Origin: Thermoguttaceae bacterium
Lineage (GTDB): Bacteria > Planctomycetota > Planctomycetia > Pirellulales > Thermoguttaceae
Direction of reading: 5' to 3'
NCBI GenBank assembly: GCA_017550965.1
Contig: JAFZNK010000003.1
Location: forward strand, 1 to 42,597
Length of the DNA: 42,597 nt
Shown: positions 16,721 to 25,415 of the stretch, in pieces
How the letters are laid out: every line of letters starts with the position of its first letter
Position numbering within the stretch: the stretch's first letter is position 1
Program-made: the position numbers and the translations under genes
Notes under the pieces: generated by a model
The model's database searches: none
Seen by the model: only the letters and a program-made list of their open reading frames with translations
What the model was told of the DNA's origin: nothing

Positions 16721-17926
16721 ATGAACAACCTTCTCTCTACGAAACTTCGAGGATTTGTCGACTGTACTGATCAAAGTCTGCTTGCAAAGATTTTTCGCAC
16801 GCTTGCGTGCGTCGCGTCGATCCCCTACTCCATCGTTATTCGCATGAGAAACAGATTATACGATTATGGGGTGTTTCAAGAGACACACGTGCCGCGTAAA
16901 ACAATCGTCGTTGGCAATTTGACCTTAGGCGGAGTGGGAAAAACCCCTTTTGTCGCATGGTTAACCAATCGTTGTCTGGAACTCGGACGAAAACCGGGAT
17001 TGATCAGTCGCGGCTACAAGGCTAAGCAACAAAAATTGTCGAACGTTTCCACTTCTCATGCAAGCAGAAATCAAGACGTCAAAGAGATCAAGTCAGAAGT
17101 CGAGATAAAATATAACTCAATGAACGACGAGGCGCTTGAACAAGCGTTACGCTTTCCAACAATCCCCCATTTCCTCGGCGTCAATCGCGTAGAAGTGGCT
17201 AACGCAATGCTGACCCAACGTCCGGACGTCGACGTTTTACTCCTTGACGACGCCTTTCAACATCGTCGTATAGCGCGCGACCTCGACGTCCTCTTACTTG
17301 ACGCGCTTAATCCTTTTGGGGGAGAGCGAGTTGTTCCGTCAGGCTATTTACGTGAACCGCTCTCTGGAATGAGCCGTGCAGACGCGGTCTTGCTTAGCCG
17401 AGCCGATCTAATACATCCGTCCGAACGAGAAAAAATACGTTCTAAAGTCATAAAAATAGCCCCAAAAGCCGTTTGGGCGGAAATCGCTCAAAAACCGCGA
17501 CATATTTTCCAATACAGAAATCATTTGGGAGAATCTAACGGAACGAAGTCAGAGCTTCCAATACAAAAGCTCGATTATAGGGAATGGAAAGAATCGATAG
17601 AATCGTCGGACAAGTTTATCGCCTTTTGCGGACTGGGAGCGCCGCAAGGTTTTCAAAAGACTCTCAAGAATGAAAAACTCAATATCAGTCGTTTTTTCGC
17701 CTTCCCTGACCATTGCGTCTATTCGTCGGCCCATTACAACCAATTACTCGTTGAGGCAGAGCGCGTCGACGCGCAGGCTTTTATTACGACAATGAAAGAT
17801 TTTGTCAAATTAAAGGAATTCGCCAAACTCTCGAACATCCCCGTTTACGCTGTTGAAATTGGCGTAGAATTTATTTCGGGTCAGGAGGAATTTGAAAAAC
17901 TTTTGCGCCAGATAATTTTCCAATGA
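16721..17926 (+). CDS. lpxK: Tetraacyldisaccharide 4'-kinase
   Basis: LpxK phosphorylates the lipid A disaccharide at the inner membrane. I start at ATG 16721 (401 residues); a TTG nine bases upstream is possible. The N-terminal membrane-binding helix is followed by VVGNLTLGGVGKTPFVAWL, whose P-loop GGVGKTP is at residues 70-76. Further family motifs are LISRGYK, MNDEA, LLLDDAFQHRRIARDLDVLL, FGGERVVPSGYLREP and VLLSRAD. The C-terminal part has AFCGLGAPQGF and FPDHCVYS. It is somewhat longer than the usual 310-350 residues, with a polar insertion of about 25 residues after LISRGYKAK. Its presence indicates an LPS-type outer membrane. Confidence 0.93.
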   Translation: MNNLLSTKLRGFVDCTDQSLLAKIFRTLACVASIPYSIVIRMRNRLYDYGVFQETHVPRKTIVVGNLTLGGVGKTPFVAWLTNRCLELGRKPGLISRGYKAKQQKLSNVSTSHASRNQDVKEIKSEVEIKYNSMNDEALEQALRFPTIPHFLGVNRVEVANAMLTQRPDVDVLLLDDAFQHRRIARDLDVLLLDALNPFGGERVVPSGYLREPLSGMSRADAVLLSRADLIHPSEREKIRSKVIKIAPKAVWAEIAQKPRHIFQYRNHLGESNGTKSELPIQKLDYREWKESIESSDKFIAFCGLGAPQGFQKTLKNEKLNISRFFAFPDHCVYSSAHYNQLLVEAERVDAQAFITTMKDFVKLKEFAKLSNIPVYAVEIGVEFISGQEEFEKLLRQIIFQ

Positions 17927-17950
17927 TCTGAACTCAAGATTAAACAACAG

Positions 17951-17986
17951 GGACGTTCATTCCCTACGGAATATGAACGTCCTTTT
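17951..17986. terminator. Hairpin terminator between lpxK and the convergent secreted protein gene
   Basis: Perfect 10-bp stem GGACGTTCAT (17951-17960) with ATGAACGTCC (17973-17982), 12-base loop, followed by TTTT on the plus strand. It ends lpxK and may also serve the convergent gene that stops at 18009. A related half-sequence lies downstream of the paralogue at 19806. Confidence 0.75.
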
Positions 17987-18008
17987 GCAGAAGTTTACGT
18001 TTATCCGA

Positions 18009-19520
18009 CTATTCTTCCCACTTTAGAGAATAAATATCGGCTTCCTTCATGAGAAAACGCAGTTTGATCGGCTTTCCTTGCAGAGCGGACATATCGCTCT
18101 TTCCCTTCCACGACACGCGTCGATCAAGCGAGTCTCCATAGATCATATCGCAATCTTCCGAAGAAAAACCGTCGACAACTGTCCCGTCCTCGGATAAAAC
18201 TTCTACCCGAACAAATCCTGCGGCTGACGTCGCGACGTTTAAGGATAGCTCGTTGCCCGCAAAAACAAGCGGCTTCGTTTCAACAACGCCTTCAATAGAT
18301 TTAGCGTGAAGCGAACCAAATCCGTCAATGCGGAGAGCATAACGACGAAGACGAGAATCCCCGTTCGTTTGATATGATTCAACAGAGTAGATAGACAATT
18401 CATTTGGCGAGTCGTCGTCTGTCGATTTTGTTTCCAATACGGTCCATGCCAGGTAGTTATCGCCATAAAACCAATTATGAGCGGTATGCAGACCGGGAGC
18501 GACGAACACGTCGTTTGAAGTCTTAAAATTAATTCCGTCTCGACTTGAAATAAAAATTGAGTCGGTTACCGCCGTGCCGTAACGCTGCGACGCCGCTATT
18601 CGCTCTTGACGTTCCCCCCACTCTGGCAAAAGTTCAGTCGATTTAGTAAGTCCGTTATCCACATATCGAGCGGGAAAACCAATGTAAATGTGGGGAGCGC
18701 GATAATAAGGGGCTATTTGATTTGTATAGAATTGAACCCTTTCTATTGGCCCGTCGCCGTCAGGAAACTGAATCTCGCCTTGATCAACCCAATGAAGATA
18801 GTCGTCTGAGACAGCCCTTTTAATAATGCGGGTATTGCCTTTGAAATCTCGATAGTATAAAACATATCTTCCTTCTTGTGTCGACCAAAAGGTAATATTC
18901 TGTGTGTCAAACGCTCCTGAAGTATAAACAGGATCGTCCTGCATCAACGTCCAATGAATAGAATCAGGAGACTTCCAGGCATACAACCCGTTTCGAGAGC
19001 TGTCGGAACCGTCCCAGGCAAATCCTATCGCTTTAAACTTTTCATCTTCTGGAACGCCGGGCTTTAAATCCAAAAAAGGACTAAAATCATGAGCAGAAAG
19101 ATTAGGTTTAACCTCGTTGATCACAATACTGTTGGCAGAATTGCCATTGAATTCGTGAAGGCCTAATTCGGGATGAATCCAATTAATACCGTCGTCGCTT
19201 TCTATACAAGCAATAGTCAAGGGATGAGCGATTTTTTGTCCCCATGCGTGATAATAAAGCCGATATTTAGAACCGTCAAACAAAGCGGCAAAATAGTTCT
19301 GAGAATCACCTTCCCACGGCTTGTCAAAAATCATCGCCAGATTTTTACGTTCGGGACGATGCGTTAAGAGCTCTACGTTCTCCATTTTAGAAATAAGGTA
19401 ATTATCCACGAACAATTCGCGTCGATTCCCAATTTCGAGAGGTTCGTCGCTCGAGGCAAAGGCCAAAAAACCTGCGAAAAAGGTTAGAAAGGCAACTCCT
19501 AAAAAAATAGCACGTTTCAT
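18009..19520 (-). CDS. Secreted beta-propeller glycoside hydrolase-like protein, copy 2
   Basis: I start at ATG 19520, preceded by GGAAAGA, which gives 503 residues with a signal peptide (AIFLGVAFLTFFAGFLAFAS). The mature protein begins EIGNRRELFVDNYLI, an opening common in planctomycete and verrucomicrobial secreted proteins. It continues with repeated beta-propeller strands (YRLYYHAWGQ, GRYVLYYRDF, YYRAPHIYIGFPARY) like five-bladed GH32/43-type hydrolases. The C-terminal 100 residues look like a beta-sandwich. No catalytic residues can be named with certainty. It is about 83 percent identical by eye, without gaps, to the protein at 19806-21317, with strongest agreement in the last 130 residues. 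The pair lies downstream of a sialidase-like gene, suggesting glycan use. Confidence 0.7.
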   Translation of the reverse strand: MKRAIFLGVAFLTFFAGFLAFASSDEPLEIGNRRELFVDNYLISKMENVELLTHRPERKNLAMIFDKPWEGDSQNYFAALFDGSKYRLYYHAWGQKIAHPLTIACIESDDGINWIHPELGLHEFNGNSANSIVINEVKPNLSAHDFSPFLDLKPGVPEDEKFKAIGFAWDGSDSSRNGLYAWKSPDSIHWTLMQDDPVYTSGAFDTQNITFWSTQEGRYVLYYRDFKGNTRIIKRAVSDDYLHWVDQGEIQFPDGDGPIERVQFYTNQIAPYYRAPHIYIGFPARYVDNGLTKSTELLPEWGERQERIAASQRYGTAVTDSIFISSRDGINFKTSNDVFVAPGLHTAHNWFYGDNYLAWTVLETKSTDDDSPNELSIYSVESYQTNGDSRLRRYALRIDGFGSLHAKSIEGVVETKPLVFAGNELSLNVATSAAGFVRVEVLSEDGTVVDGFSSEDCDMIYGDSLDRRVSWKGKSDMSALQGKPIKLRFLMKEADIYSLKWEE

Positions 19521-19589
19521 AATCGAATCTTTCCATTCACAAAAAATACAGATAAAACAAATAGTTACCGCAAGAATCAACCTTTATGA

Positions 19590-19710
19590 AAGTTCATAGG
19601 AATTTTTACCAAGCGCCAACGCGTAACTGCGATTAACAAACAGTCCCATAAAGGCAAAAAACAACCGCTTTGTTTAACAATACGAGGACAATGGGAGACG
19701 GCAAAACGCT
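19590..19710 (-). pseudogene. Decayed 3' remnant of a sialidase-like gene
   Basis: Read on the minus strand, this stretch matches the 3' end of the intact sialidase gene at 21376-22566. One frame gives KRFAVSHCPRIV against NRLAASHYPCVI. The next gives FAFMGLFVN against VSYTGVYVD. A third gives LRVGA then KF against LRVGALTKF, with frameshifts and stop codons between them. The nucleotide match is clearest near the end, where both read close to TTACGCGTTGGCGC and AAAATTCC. The remnant stands in the same place relative to copy 2 of the 503-aa gene as the intact sialidase does to copy 1, about 70 bases upstream. It shows that a two-gene unit was duplicated and most of the second sialidase was then deleted. 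Confidence 0.75.
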
Positions 19711-19805
19711 TTGACGTCAACGACACGGAAATCAAACTCACATGGTCCCAATCTTTTTCTCTACGGATGATAAACGTCCATTTTCAGACGTTTACGTTTA
19801 TCCTA

Positions 19806-21317
19806 TTATTCCTCCCACTTTAGAGAATAAATATCGGCTTCCTTCATAAGAAAACGCAGTTTGATCGGCTTTCCTTGCAAAACGGACATGTCGCTCTTTC
19901 CTTTCCATGACACGCGTCGATCAAGCGAATCCCCATAGATTATATCGCAATCTTCCGAAGAAAACCCCTCGACAACAGTCCCGTCCTCGGATAAAACTTC
20001 TACTCGAACAAATCCGGCGGCTGACGTCGCCACGTTTAAGGATAATTCGTTGCCTGTAAAAAACAGCGGTTTCGTTTCAGCGACGCCCTCAATAGATTTA
20101 GCGTGAAGCGAACCAAATCCGTCAATGCGGAGAGTATAACGACGAAGACGAGAATCATTCTTCGTTTGATACGATTCAACGGAAAAGATAGACAATTCTT
20201 TTGGCGAGTCGTCCTCTGTCGGTACTGTTTCAATAACGTTCCAAGACAAGTAGTTATCGCCATAAAACCAATTATGAGCAGTGCGTAAACCAGGCGCCAC
20301 AAACACGTCGTTCGACGTCTTAAAATTGATTCCGTCCCGACTTGAAATAAAAATTGAGTCGGTTGCCGCCGTGCCCTCTCGTTGTTCGACCGTCATCCGT
20401 TCCTGACGTTCTCCCCATTCCGGTAATAGTTCAGTAGACTTAGTAAGTCCATTATCCACGTATCGAGCGGGAAAACCGATGTAAATGTGCGGAGCCCGGT
20501 AATATGGCGATATCTGATTCGTATAAAATTGAACTCTTTCGATCGGACCGTCGCCGTTTGGAAACTGAATTTCCCCCTGATCAACCCAATGGAGAAAATC
20601 GTCTGAAATCGCCCTTTTAACAACGCGCGTATTATTGTTAAAGTCTCGATAGTACAAAACGTAACGTCCTTCTAGCGCCGACCAAAACGCAATATTCTGC
20701 GTGTCGAACGCCCCAGACGTGTAAACGGGATTTTCCTGCATCAACGTCCAATGAATGGAATCGAAAGACTTCCACGCATAAAGACCGTTCCGAGAACGAT
20801 CCGTACTACTAAAACCAAAACCAATTGCTTTAAACTTTTCGTCAGCGGACACGCCCGGTTTCAAATCGAGAAAAGGACTGAAATCATGAGCAGAAACATC
20901 TGATTTAACTTCTTTAATTACGATATTGTTAGCCGAACTCCCCTTAAAATCGTGAAGGCCCAATTCTGGATAAGTCCAATTAATACCGTCGTCGCTCTCG
21001 ATACATGCAATCGTCAAAGGAAGGAACGGTTTTTGCCCGCATGCATGATAATAAAGCCGATATTTGGAACCGTCAAACAAAGCGGCAAAATACCCCTGAG
21101 AATCACCTTCCCACGGCTTGTTAAAAATCATCGCTAAATTTTTGCGTTCGGGACGATGCGTTAAAAGTTCTACGCTCTCCATTTTAGAAACAAGATAATC
21201 GTCCAAAAATAATTCTCGACGATTACCTATTTCTAGAGGAGCGTCGTCTCCCGCAAAAACAACGAAGCAAGAGAAAAGCGATATAAATGCAACCCCTGAA
21301 AAAACGAAGCGATTCAC
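19806..21317 (-). CDS. Secreted beta-propeller glycoside hydrolase-like protein, copy 1
   Basis: I start at GTG 21317, with AGAGG seven bases upstream. This yields exactly 503 residues, the same as copy 2, and a matching signal peptide (FVFSGVAFISLFSCFVVFAG). An open frame to 21386 would add an unlikely 23 residues ahead of it and overlap the sialidase stop. The mature part begins EIGNRRELFLDDYLV and runs without gaps against copy 2. Differences cluster in the signal peptide, around residues 90-140 and around residues 320-375; the last 130 residues are almost unchanged. It follows the sialidase-like gene by 58 bases, so the two are probably cotranscribed. The enzyme class is uncertain (GH32/43-like propeller). 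Confidence 0.7.
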   Translation of the reverse strand: MNRFVFSGVAFISLFSCFVVFAGDDAPLEIGNRRELFLDDYLVSKMESVELLTHRPERKNLAMIFNKPWEGDSQGYFAALFDGSKYRLYYHACGQKPFLPLTIACIESDDGINWTYPELGLHDFKGSSANNIVIKEVKSDVSAHDFSPFLDLKPGVSADEKFKAIGFGFSSTDRSRNGLYAWKSFDSIHWTLMQENPVYTSGAFDTQNIAFWSALEGRYVLYYRDFNNNTRVVKRAISDDFLHWVDQGEIQFPNGDGPIERVQFYTNQISPYYRAPHIYIGFPARYVDNGLTKSTELLPEWGERQERMTVEQREGTAATDSIFISSRDGINFKTSNDVFVAPGLRTAHNWFYGDNYLSWNVIETVPTEDDSPKELSIFSVESYQTKNDSRLRRYTLRIDGFGSLHAKSIEGVAETKPLFFTGNELSLNVATSAAGFVRVEVLSEDGTVVEGFSSEDCDIIYGDSLDRRVSWKGKSDMSVLQGKPIKLRFLMKEADIYSLKWEE

Positions 21318-21375
21318 AAAGCAACCTCTAATTCCTTTAAGCGCGTGCAGTAAAAATGAAACCTTATCGACAAAA

Positions 21376-22566
21376 TCACTCTTCAAGAGATTTCAGAGGG
21401 AATTTTGTCAACGCGCCAACTCGTAACGGCTTATCAACATAAACTCCCGTATAGGAAACATAAACCCATCCGTCGTGTTCGATCACGCATGGATAATGAG
21501 AAGCGGCAAGTCGGTTAGAAGTTGACGGATCAGAAATCATGTACATATGGGAAAACGAATCTTCACCGGGACGAGCAATGGCGATAGCCAAAGAATCCCG
21601 CGAGGAACAATCGATTGTCGTAAGATCAACGCTTCCGTCTTCGTTTCTTCTGAACGTAGGATAATTAAACGCGATATACCGGATTCCGTTGCTGAACATA
21701 CCGGCGGCAAATTTCGAATGTACGGCAGGAAATAGATTGTTTTCAATAGGCCGCCACGTCTCGCCAAAATCAACGCTTTCGTAAAAATTAGGAAAAGGCG
21801 AATCTTCACGTCTTGTCACGGCAAGCGCGTGCTTACCGTCAACGACAACTCCGGTTTCGGCAAATATATTAACTTTATTGTCAGGATCCAAACGCGCAAT
21901 TCGCCAAGGCTCTTCAATCTTCGTCCCCTTACTGATAAATACGACCGGCGTCGAAGCGAAAGTTTGACCAGGTTCTACCGCATAACTACCGGAAACGACA
22001 TAATCTCCATTGTCGTTCACGACAGGCGCCTGCATCGATAAAAAACGATCGGCGACTGAACTAATCTCACTCCATGCCTTGGATTCAGGATTGAACTTTG
22101 CCAAAAGGCATTTAACGGGCCGTTCTGCTCCATTCTCTAAATTGCTCAAAAGAAAGAAGGAGTCGTTCAAAGCGAAAAACTGTAAACCGACGTACATGGC
22201 TCCCTGATCGGAGTCGCGATCCATCACAATTTCAGGTTCTGACCACGTCGTTCCAAAATCAGACGATCGTCTTGCTCTCTGTATAGTCTTTCCGACCAGT
22301 TCTTTTTCAAGATTGTTATACCAGCCGTAAAATAGCTGGTCGCCGTAGAACCCAATGGCCGTTTCATGCATGAATTTATAATTGAGCTCTTCATTGCCGT
22401 CTTGAACGACGCAATGTACGCACCCTTCCGGAAATCTAACTTCCGACTTCAAGGGAAAGGGAGAATCTGCCCATAATTTCAAATACGCGGAATCCTTAGT
22501 CGTTTCCTGCGCAAAGCAAAAGCATGAAATCAAAAAAAAACCAAAAGCTGTAACAAGAAGCTTCAC
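21376..22566 (-). CDS. Secreted sialidase-like (BNR/Asp-box) protein
   Basis: The 396-residue protein has a signal peptide (LLVTAFGFFLISCFCFAQ, cut near residue 20) and sialidase-type Asp boxes SSDFGTTW (101-108) and SVDFGETW (near residue 265). Both fit the S-x-D-x-G-x-T-W pattern of six-bladed sialidase propellers. Motifs such as MHETAIGFYGDQLFYGWYNN resemble the substrate face of the BNR_2 group, but the arginine triad of true exo-sialidases cannot be confirmed by reading. The product probably acts in the periplasm or outside the cell on sialic acid-containing or related glycans. A 503-aa propeller gene follows at 58 bases, and the pair was once duplicated. Confidence 0.75.
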   Translation of the reverse strand: MKLLVTAFGFFLISCFCFAQETTKDSAYLKLWADSPFPLKSEVRFPEGCVHCVVQDGNEELNYKFMHETAIGFYGDQLFYGWYNNLEKELVGKTIQRARRSSDFGTTWSEPEIVMDRDSDQGAMYVGLQFFALNDSFFLLSNLENGAERPVKCLLAKFNPESKAWSEISSVADRFLSMQAPVVNDNGDYVVSGSYAVEPGQTFASTPVVFISKGTKIEEPWRIARLDPDNKVNIFAETGVVVDGKHALAVTRREDSPFPNFYESVDFGETWRPIENNLFPAVHSKFAAGMFSNGIRYIAFNYPTFRRNEDGSVDLTTIDCSSRDSLAIAIARPGEDSFSHMYMISDPSTSNRLAASHYPCVIEHDGWVYVSYTGVYVDKPLRVGALTKFPLKSLEE

Positions 22567-22683
22567 CCAAACACTCCCTCTAACGAAAAAAGTAAATGTT
22601 CATGATAAAGGAAAAACGTCGAACTCGTCGACGACTCCTAGAATTTACAAAAAGAGTGAAGTGTTTTCAAGCGTCTCGGAGTC

Positions 22684-22725
22684 AAAAAAGAAAGAACACG
22701 CTGAGTTATGATAATCAGCGCGTTC
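22684..22725 (-). terminator. Terminator of the secreted beta-barrel gene
   Basis: GAACACGCTGA (22694-22704) and TCAGCGCGTTC (22715-22725) form an 11-bp stem with one mismatch. On the minus strand it is followed by a T-rich run (22684-22693). Confidence 0.65.
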
Positions 22726-22775
22726 ATATATTATTGTTTTAGAAGTTTGTCGTCTCTTACGCAAACCCCATCGAC

Positions 22776-24383
22776 TCATCGAAGGAAGTTCTGTAAGAAG
22801 CTGCCGTTGTCGGCGACTTCGAAGAGAGGACGTTGGGAGTCGGCGCCCATTCGAGCGTTTCCGCCAAGGCTCCAGGACAATCCGACGGAGATATTCCACG
22901 ATTCTTCTCTCGTCTTGTCGTTAAGTCCCCGTTCGGTCGGGAACACATAGGTCGCTGAACCGCGCAACGCAAGACAATCGCTCATTGGAGCCTCGACTGC
23001 CGCTCCGGCTAAACCTTCGCCCCATTCGGTCGCGCCGCCAAAGAACGTCGCTTCAGCGCCTTCCATAAAACGTTTACGAATGAACATCGTATAGTAAGAG
23101 GAACTGGTCGCTTTCGCCTCAACTTTCTCGTCAGGACCAAGATTCAGGAAATCGCACCAATCGTCGTTAAGCGAAAACGCGCCGCGAAAACCGATTTCAC
23201 AAAAATTCGAGAAGTTGTAGGACAACTCAGCTCGCAACTGACTAAGTTCATATTCACGATAATAATTTTCCGTGACGGAATCATACACGACGCCTCCGGA
23301 CCATCCGTTCGAATAAGCAGGAGCTCGGAAATAAACGCCGGCAGTCCAGAAAAATTGATTACGCGAATCGTCAGTCACAAAACCGTTCGCTTGAACGCCG
23401 TTGAAATCGGAAAAAACTCCGCGAGCGCCGGCCTGAATGTTTAATCCGCCCAAAAAAGCGCGTTCGCTTCCCCAATTCACGGCGAATTCCGCGCCAGTGT
23501 TTCCCATGTCGTCGAAGTCAAGCGGACTGCGCATACTAATTGCGCCTGCTTCCACCTGAGTATTCCGCAATATGCCGCCCAAAACGCCGCAACCGCCGCA
23601 GCAATCTCCACAAACGCTTTGCCCGTAGGCTTCTGCCGGAGGCACGTTACGATACCCGTTCACAGAATAGTTGCCGCCATAGCCGTAAAACTGGTTTGGA
23701 TTGTATTCGGCTTGGCCAATTCGAGAATAAGGATTCGTGGAGGGCGCGGGAGAAACAGCTTTCGAGAAATCGCCCTGACGTCGAGCGTTGTCCGAAGAAC
23801 CGTTTAACTCGTCGCTCTGCGGATATCGTTGGACTTCCGTAGACAGAACGGAAGGACTCTTAGGAGGTTGAGGGGCCGTCACGGGATCGCTATCAAGCGA
23901 TCTCGGCGCGGGCGTAACTACGGAATCAGGGATGTCTTCCGCTTCGACAGGATAATCGCTCTCTAGATTCGAACTGCTCCAATCGCCAGGTTCTTCGGTC
24001 AACTCATAGGAGCTAAGATCGCCGACAGGCGCCAAAGGATCGTTCTGACCTTCCGTCAAATAATCGTCCTGTGAAAAAGTCGATATCTGACGAATATGCG
24101 TCCCCTTCCTCATTCCGGAGCGGGAAACGTTTCTTTGACCTAAACTGACGACTTCTCGCCCGCCTTGATCTGTCCACGGAGAAGAAACAAGCGTCGGGGT
24201 GTTTCTGGCGTTCACATTTTGTTGCGCCAAAACAGCCTCGCCGCTCAAAGCGCCGACCAAAAACAGAGCCGAAGCGACGCCAAGTTTAAAAACGGACCGC
24301 TTTCGCAACAGTTTGTCCACAAGATCAAGTTTGCCAGCGCGCTCTAACATGTTCGCCTTCTTTTCAAATTTTAAACCACTCAT
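22776..24383 (-). CDS. Secreted planctomycete outer-membrane beta-barrel-like protein
   Basis: The 535 residues begin with a long charged N-region and a signal segment (LGVASALFLVGALSGEAVLA, about 34-53). A disordered Pro/Ser/Asp-rich part follows to about residue 215. A Cys cluster, CGDCCGGCGVLGG, precedes a C-terminal half of alternating strands (FFWTAGVYFRAPAYSNGWSG, LRAELSYNFSNF, SYYTMFIRKRF, ESWNISVGLSWSLGG). This looks like an outer-membrane barrel. The final PLFEVADNGSFL resembles a conserved ending I associate with planctomycete proteins of this type. The ATG at 24383 has AGAGGA six bases upstream. Function is unknown; a porin or structural barrel is the simplest guess. Confidence 0.7.
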   Translation of the reverse strand: MSGLKFEKKANMLERAGKLDLVDKLLRKRSVFKLGVASALFLVGALSGEAVLAQQNVNARNTPTLVSSPWTDQGGREVVSLGQRNVSRSGMRKGTHIRQISTFSQDDYLTEGQNDPLAPVGDLSSYELTEEPGDWSSSNLESDYPVEAEDIPDSVVTPAPRSLDSDPVTAPQPPKSPSVLSTEVQRYPQSDELNGSSDNARRQGDFSKAVSPAPSTNPYSRIGQAEYNPNQFYGYGGNYSVNGYRNVPPAEAYGQSVCGDCCGGCGVLGGILRNTQVEAGAISMRSPLDFDDMGNTGAEFAVNWGSERAFLGGLNIQAGARGVFSDFNGVQANGFVTDDSRNQFFWTAGVYFRAPAYSNGWSGGVVYDSVTENYYREYELSQLRAELSYNFSNFCEIGFRGAFSLNDDWCDFLNLGPDEKVEAKATSSSYYTMFIRKRFMEGAEATFFGGATEWGEGLAGAAVEAPMSDCLALRGSATYVFPTERGLNDKTREESWNISVGLSWSLGGNARMGADSQRPLFEVADNGSFLQNFLR

Positions 24384-24672
24384 GGTTTTCCTCTTTTGGA
24401 TACCTTAGATAAGAGCCGCCGATAATCCGGAACGACTTGGTAGCGAAAAGTGTCTTAGACGTTTGTTGGCGCAACATACAGGAGACGTTCTCCTCATACA
24501 CGCAGGCCCTCGTCGTAAATATTCAACCAAACAAGTCAAACGTAAGACGTCGAAACAAGGCAAAGAATCGATCTTCGTCGAAATTCCATGACGTGCTATG
24601 ATCGCATTCCTTCGCTACTACTATTTTCGACCGTGAACGCACAAAGATTAGAAAAATCCAGAAAATTTCTTA

Positions 24673-24689
24673 TAAAAGTTAAACTTTTA
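24673..24689. promoter_or_regulatory. Perfect 17-base palindrome, possible operator
   Basis: TAAAAGTT and AACTTTTA flank a central A. The site lies about 290 bases upstream of the beta-barrel gene. It could be an operator for a dimeric regulator, but AT-rich palindromes also arise by chance. Confidence 0.3.
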
Positions 24690-24734
24690 CCAGTTTATCT
24701 ATATTACAACTATCTTAGTTTTGAATGAAACAAG

Positions 24735-24760
24735 CTCGGAACGTTTTTAAACGTTCCGAG
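24735..24760 (-). terminator. Hairpin after the isochorismatase-fold gene
   Basis: CTCGGAACGTTT (24735-24746) pairs perfectly with AAACGTTCCGAG (24749-24760). The two arms are separated by only TT, so the real loop is at least four bases. It lies 24 bases past the stop of the minus-strand gene. There is no strong T-run outside the stem. Confidence 0.55.
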
Positions 24761-24783
24761 ATAATTCGTCGCTTAGTGCGCAA

Positions 24784-25389
24784 TTATAAGAGTGATTCAA
24801 TTTCGTCAAGGAATTCGTCGACGCTCGGCGCGCCTCCAAAGAGCGGACAAACTTCCTTTTCAACAAAATCCTGTATTTCTTTTGAGGCGGCGCCGCACGC
24901 GCTGGGAATCAATCTCGTTCGATAGCCGCGATCGTACGCTCCCCATGCGGTTGCTTGCGCGCAGACGTTCGTTAAAAAACCGGCGACGCCGACGTTCTCA
25001 ATGCCAAACTCTTCTAAAATCCGAGCCAAATCCGTATGTTCAAAACCGTTCAAAGCACGTTTGCCGACAAGAACGGTTTCTCCCTCAAAAGGTTTCAACT
25101 CGTCAATAATAGCTCCTCCCCAACTGTCAGGCGAAAAGACGTCGCCGTCGACAACCCCTTTCAGAATACCTTCAAAAGACTTTGTCAAAGTCCATTCGCG
25201 ATCAAGCACAAAGGGACAATGAATAATTTTGATTCCCTTTTTACGAGCCCCGTCAAGCAACTTTTTCGCGTTCTCAATCGTCTTATTTCGTTTGATTTCG
25301 TCAGAGACAAGAGAAAACAGCTTTCCTCCTTCCTTGCAAAAATCATTTTGAAACTCGATCATAATTATAGCGGTGTTTTCTGCCTTCAC
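24784..25389 (-). CDS. Isochorismatase-fold cysteine hydrolase
   Basis: The 201-residue length suits the isochorismatase/nicotinamidase superfamily. The catalytic Cys is clear in GFLTNVCAQATAWGAYDRGY, followed by the family's SACGAAS loop. The Lys is probably that of VGKRALNGFEHTDLARIL. The third catalytic residue, normally Asp in D-x-Q-N-D-F, is Glu here (MIEFQNDF). I know of a subgroup with IE-x-QN at this site, so the change need not abolish activity. The substrate is unknown. It follows the ABC exporter gene by 26 bases on the same strand and is probably cotranscribed with it. Confidence 0.8.
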   Translation of the reverse strand: MKAENTAIIMIEFQNDFCKEGGKLFSLVSDEIKRNKTIENAKKLLDGARKKGIKIIHCPFVLDREWTLTKSFEGILKGVVDGDVFSPDSWGGAIIDELKPFEGETVLVGKRALNGFEHTDLARILEEFGIENVGVAGFLTNVCAQATAWGAYDRGYRTRLIPSACGAASKEIQDFVEKEVCPLFGGAPSVDEFLDEIESLL

Positions 25390-25415
25390 GATTCAGTCCT
25401 TTCCATAAGCATGCG

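Larger units (their letters stand above)
24384..24783. other. Intergenic region upstream of the beta-barrel gene
   Basis: A 400-base AT-rich gap without supported genes. It holds a 17-base perfect palindrome (24673-24689) and a strong 12-bp hairpin (24735-24760). The promoter of the beta-barrel gene should lie here but was not identified. Confidence 0.4.

Noticed and set aside
18009..21317. Mobile element as the cause of the tandem propeller genes
   Set aside because: No transposase, terminal inverted repeats or target-site duplications are visible. A tandem duplication of the whole unit explains the layout.
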